Positions 61,086 to 64,000 of a stretch of 64,000 nucleotides of DNA are shown one piece after another. The stretch is taken from NCBI RefSeq assembly GCF_012489685.1, contig NC_080044.1, positions 65,458,732 to 65,522,731 on the forward strand, read 5' to 3'. Position numbers and translations under genes: made by a program. Source of the DNA: Lotus japonicus. Lineage: Eukaryota > Streptophyta > Magnoliopsida > Fabales > Fabaceae. Position 1 is the first letter of the stretch, and the number at the start of each line of letters is the position of its first letter. Under the pieces are notes generated by a model. The model was given only the letters and a program-made list of their open reading frames with translations, was not told where the DNA came from and searched no databases.

Positions 61086-61977
61086 CAGAGCCGTGTAGAA
61101 GGTTAGATAAAATAGGCAATTACCTAAGGCCCAGTGGCGGACCTACCACAGGGCTTGGTAGGTCCAATGCCCTGGCTCAAAGTAAAAAAATACAAATTTC
61201 TTTGGACTAGGTAGGTTTTTTGGCCCAAAAAAAAATTAGAGAAAAGGCAAATTTATAAGGAAATGCAAATTTTAGGGACTTAATCATAAAATTTGCCTAG
61301 GCTTCCTAAAATTTCTAGTTCCGCCACTGCTAAGGCCCCCAAATATATATAGGCCCCAAAAAATATTTAGTATGTGTATAAGATATATTACTGAGATTTG
61401 AGAAGGTAAAACAATGAAAAATTTGGTAACATCAATTACAACATGTGCAATGCAATGTGAGAACTTAGAAGTGTAACATGAGAAGTGCAACTTTGATAGT
61501 TTTTAGTAGTATTGTTTTGTATTAGAAAATTTACATTTTCCAGAAAAACTAATAAATAAAATATATGTTGTTTATACATTTCCAAAACTCAAAAAAGCAA
61601 ATTGTGTTACTCGTAACAGTTAGTTTTTTGATGATTTATATATATATATAGTGTTGTATAACTTTACTCTTCACCATTGTTTCTTCTCTAAAAAAGAAAA
61701 ATTTCATTTTTTCTATACGTTTGAGATATTTGATATTAAAGTGTTGCAAAATCTCTCAATGATTCATTCATTGTGTTTCATGTTCTATTGTTCATAATTT
61801 TTTATTTATTTTGCAGCATAAAACTATTATAAATGATTTTGCAACTCAAAAACTAGAAGGTTAATATAAAAAATTAATTTATATGATATGTTAGGTCTCT
61901 TTAAGATTCTTGTCAAAATAAAATCGATCACTTTAATATTTTCTCCTAAGGCCCCAAAATCTCTATACACGGCCCTA
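61086..61977. mobile_element. Non-autonomous hAT element, family A copy 2
   Basis: Ends CAGAGCCGTGTAGA and TACACGGCCCTA match those of 7753-8507, with the same CCTAAGGCCC subterminal motifs. The 8-bp direct repeat TGTCGAGT flanks it (61078-61085, 61978-61985). It interrupts a copy of the ~280-bp tandem repeat and itself contains a nested hAT. Confidence 0.92.
61132..61329. mobile_element. 198-bp hAT MITE nested inside the family A element
   Basis: Ends CAGTGGCGGACCTA and TAGTTCCGCCACTG with the 8-bp direct repeat CTAAGGCC (61124-61131, 61330-61337). It interrupts the left subterminal motif of the host element. Confidence 0.93.
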
Positions 61978-62028
61978 TGTCGAGTGCGCATGAGGTAAGG
62001 GTGTCAATATGTATGAGCCTAAGAGCCG

Positions 62029-62884
62029 CAGGGGCGGAGCTACAGGGGTGCTTACTGTGGCTTAGTCACCCCAAGCTCCAAGAATTTCATTCTTTTATAC
62101 TATCAGGGTCTGTGATGAGACTTTGTTTTCTTTTTTCCTTCCGGTTTAGCCTTGTATCTCCTTCCCTTTCTTCTTTCTTTCTGTTTGTTAACTACCACGG
62201 GCCCTTGTGGCTATTTTATTACAATTGATTGGCTTAACTAAAAGCTGTTTTTTAACATTCACTCACCCCTAGTATGTGTGGTTGGCTTCTCTCCGTTTCC
62301 TAGGCCCTGTTTCGCTCCTCTGTAGCTCTTGGTCCTATCTGTATCTTTTTTTTTATAACCTTTTGCATTAATAGGAAATGTTTTACATACCTATAACAAA
62401 CACATGTCTGATTACATTTTAAAAAAACTAATATTAAATATCTAAGTAGAGAAGTAATTAATAATAATTTGATTTTTATTTAATATGAATATTTACGCTA
62501 CTAGACTTTCTCATAAAAGAGTTGATGATGTGGTTTCATAAGATTTAAGATCGAATACTCAACTTTAAAATATAATTGGTGGATATATATGCATTAATAC
62601 TTAATTGATAGTTAGTTTTTTATGTTACAAGAGAAAAATAATTTTTTTTGAAACTAACAAGAGAAAAATAATTTGATAGCTAGTAAAAGGAATTATACTG
62701 CAAAGTTTTTTTTTTTTTAATAAAAGACATTAAACATAACTTAAAAGTATTCTTAATAATAATATAAGTAAATGTCTTTCATCTCCTTTATCCACACACA
62801 CATGACGCATTATTGGTGATGCTTAGCGTTTTTTATGATATTCAATCTTAGCCCCCTAGAGATGAATTCCTGCCTCCGCTCCTG
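62029..62884. mobile_element. hAT-like element, imperfect ends
   Basis: Left CAGGGGCGGAGCTACAGG and right CCTCCGCTCCTG are inverted. CTAAGAG occurs next to both ends (62019-62025, 62885-62891), suggesting a slightly eroded 8-bp target duplication. The interior is non-coding, and it interrupts the tandem repeat array. Confidence 0.7.
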
Positions 62885-63654
62885 CTAAGAGGTATATGTG
62901 TTGGTCGAGATGTGCATGAAAACAATATAGACAACTGTGCTTTAAGGTAATATATTGAATGTGTCAAATATTTTGTGTATTGTGTTCCGCAGTTTTCGTG
63001 CAACACCCTCACACATGAGATGCATGGGACCATGCAAAATATGGTAGTTTTGAATGTGCCAAATATTATGACTCACTATTTAGAACTTTTATCGTGCAAA
63101 AGCTATCGCATTGACACGCACATGAAATGCAACATTGATGGCATCATACATCAATGCCGAGTGTGTATGACACGTCAGTTGAGGGCTGTATCTGGGCGAT
63201 ACAGATAACTTTGCTTTCAAGATGTATTGAATATACCAAATACTTTTGCGTATTGTGTTCGAACAATTTTCATGCAACGCGCTTCCATATGGGATGCATG
63301 GAACCACGCAAGGTATGACAATAATGAATGTGCATGAGGTAGGAGTGTGAGTATACAAGAGGCAAACGCGTCAGTTGAGGCCTGCATCTGAGTAATACAT
63401 ATAGTTTTGCTTGCAGGTTATATTGCATATACCAAATACTTTTGCGCATTGTGTTCGAACAATTCTCATGCAGCACGCTTCCACATGGGATGCATGGAAC
63501 CACGCAAGATATGACAATAATGAATGTGCCAAATATTATGACTCATTGTTTGTAACTTTTGTTGTGCAAAAATTGTCACATCGACACACACACACACGAA
63601 ATATAACATTGACGGCATCATGCAGCAATGACGAGTGTGCATGAGGTAGGAGTG
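62885..63654. repeat. Degenerate tandem repeat, unit about 280 bp
   Basis: Copies of TATTGTGTTCGAACAATTTT, GGGATGCATGGAACCACGCA and AATATTATGACTCA... occur from about 62971, 63251 and 63446. The middle unit lacks about 85 bases. A further copy is split by the hAT elements at 61086 and 62029 (61040-61085, 61986-62028). It is non-coding. Confidence 0.85.
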
Positions 63655-64000
63655 TGATAAGTGCCATTTTTACGTATATTTGAATTCATTTTAGGCACTT
63701 ATCTTAAGTGATTCATGAGAAATCCTTATTAGTTCTCCTCATCTTGATTGGAATTTGTTATTTGATTGAGAATTAAGCTCAAATGTGTTTTATGATTGAT
63801 TATATTCTCAAATTTTGATGTAGGGTCTAAGTTCTCAAGGAAAAATGTATATTTTCATGAGACTTGAAGAATTTTTTGATCATCAAGGTGCCCAGCGCTT
63901 GTCAGTGGCCGCCCAGCGCCTATGGCGGTTCCAGAAACCCAACCTTGAAGCAACTGGGCGCCCAACGCCCATAAAGGGGCGCCCAGCACTCTGCACAGAT
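63655..64000 (+). mobile_element. Probable start of an LTR retrotransposon, cut by the window edge
   Basis: TGATAAGTGCCATTTTTACG opens abruptly at the edge of the tandem repeat. After about 230 AT-rich bases come repeated GCGCCCAGCGCC-type words. The TG start and these words are usual in plant gypsy-type LTRs, but the other end lies outside the window. Confidence 0.5.

Noticed and set aside
1..64000. CRISPR array, prokaryotic operon, phage or defence system
   Set aside because: Spliced plant genes and plant transposons throughout; the tandem repeats found lack the spacing of a CRISPR array.

Overview
The window reads as nuclear DNA of a flowering plant, most likely a eudicot. It is AT-rich, with GT-AG spliced genes and plant-only families (class II KNOX, Raf-like kinase, TM9/TMN). 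It is heavily loaded with plant transposable elements: MULE, hAT, CACTA, SINE, TRIM, solo LTR and MITEs. A legume is my best guess from the general look of the repeats, but nothing here proves it.

Layout. 1-1681 holds the 3' end of a Raf-like kinase gene (+). 2339-2770 is a small intronless protein (+). 4174-10515 is a five-exon class II KNOX homeobox gene (-) whose 4.1 kb first intron contains three DNA transposons. 11.8-24.5 kb is mostly repeats: a probable solo LTR, a SINE, a TRIM fragment, a decayed LINE RNase H and MITEs. Two related small genes sit among them (15930-16178 and 20285-20590, both -). 25548-31467 is an eight-exon R3H/double G-patch protein gene (+). 36711-40682 is a ~4 kb solo LTR bounded by 5-bp target duplications. 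It sits on the start codon of an unknown presequence-like ORF (40684-41275, +). That ORF is followed by a 15-exon broken aconitase (42145-46619, +). 49558-50775 is an intronless repeat-containing coiled-coil gene (-). 50.8-54.6 kb is a candidate MULE and a CACTA element with a nested hAT. 58111-60084 is a TM9/nonaspanin gene (+) behind a duplicated upstream region. 61-63.65 kb is a degenerate ~280-bp tandem repeat broken by nested hAT elements, and 63655-64000 looks like the start of another LTR.

The genes do not form a pathway, as is normal for a plant chromosome. The main interest is architectural. Many transposons have exact target-site duplications, which gives an insertion order. A solo LTR appears to have separated a promoter from its start codon. 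The ORF behind that LTR is phase-compatible with a truncated aconitase that has lost an iron-sulfur ligand and carries an in-frame stop. No CRISPR, prokaryotic or viral system is present. All exon boundaries were read by eye from GT/AG sites, reading-frame continuity and family similarity, without alignment software.
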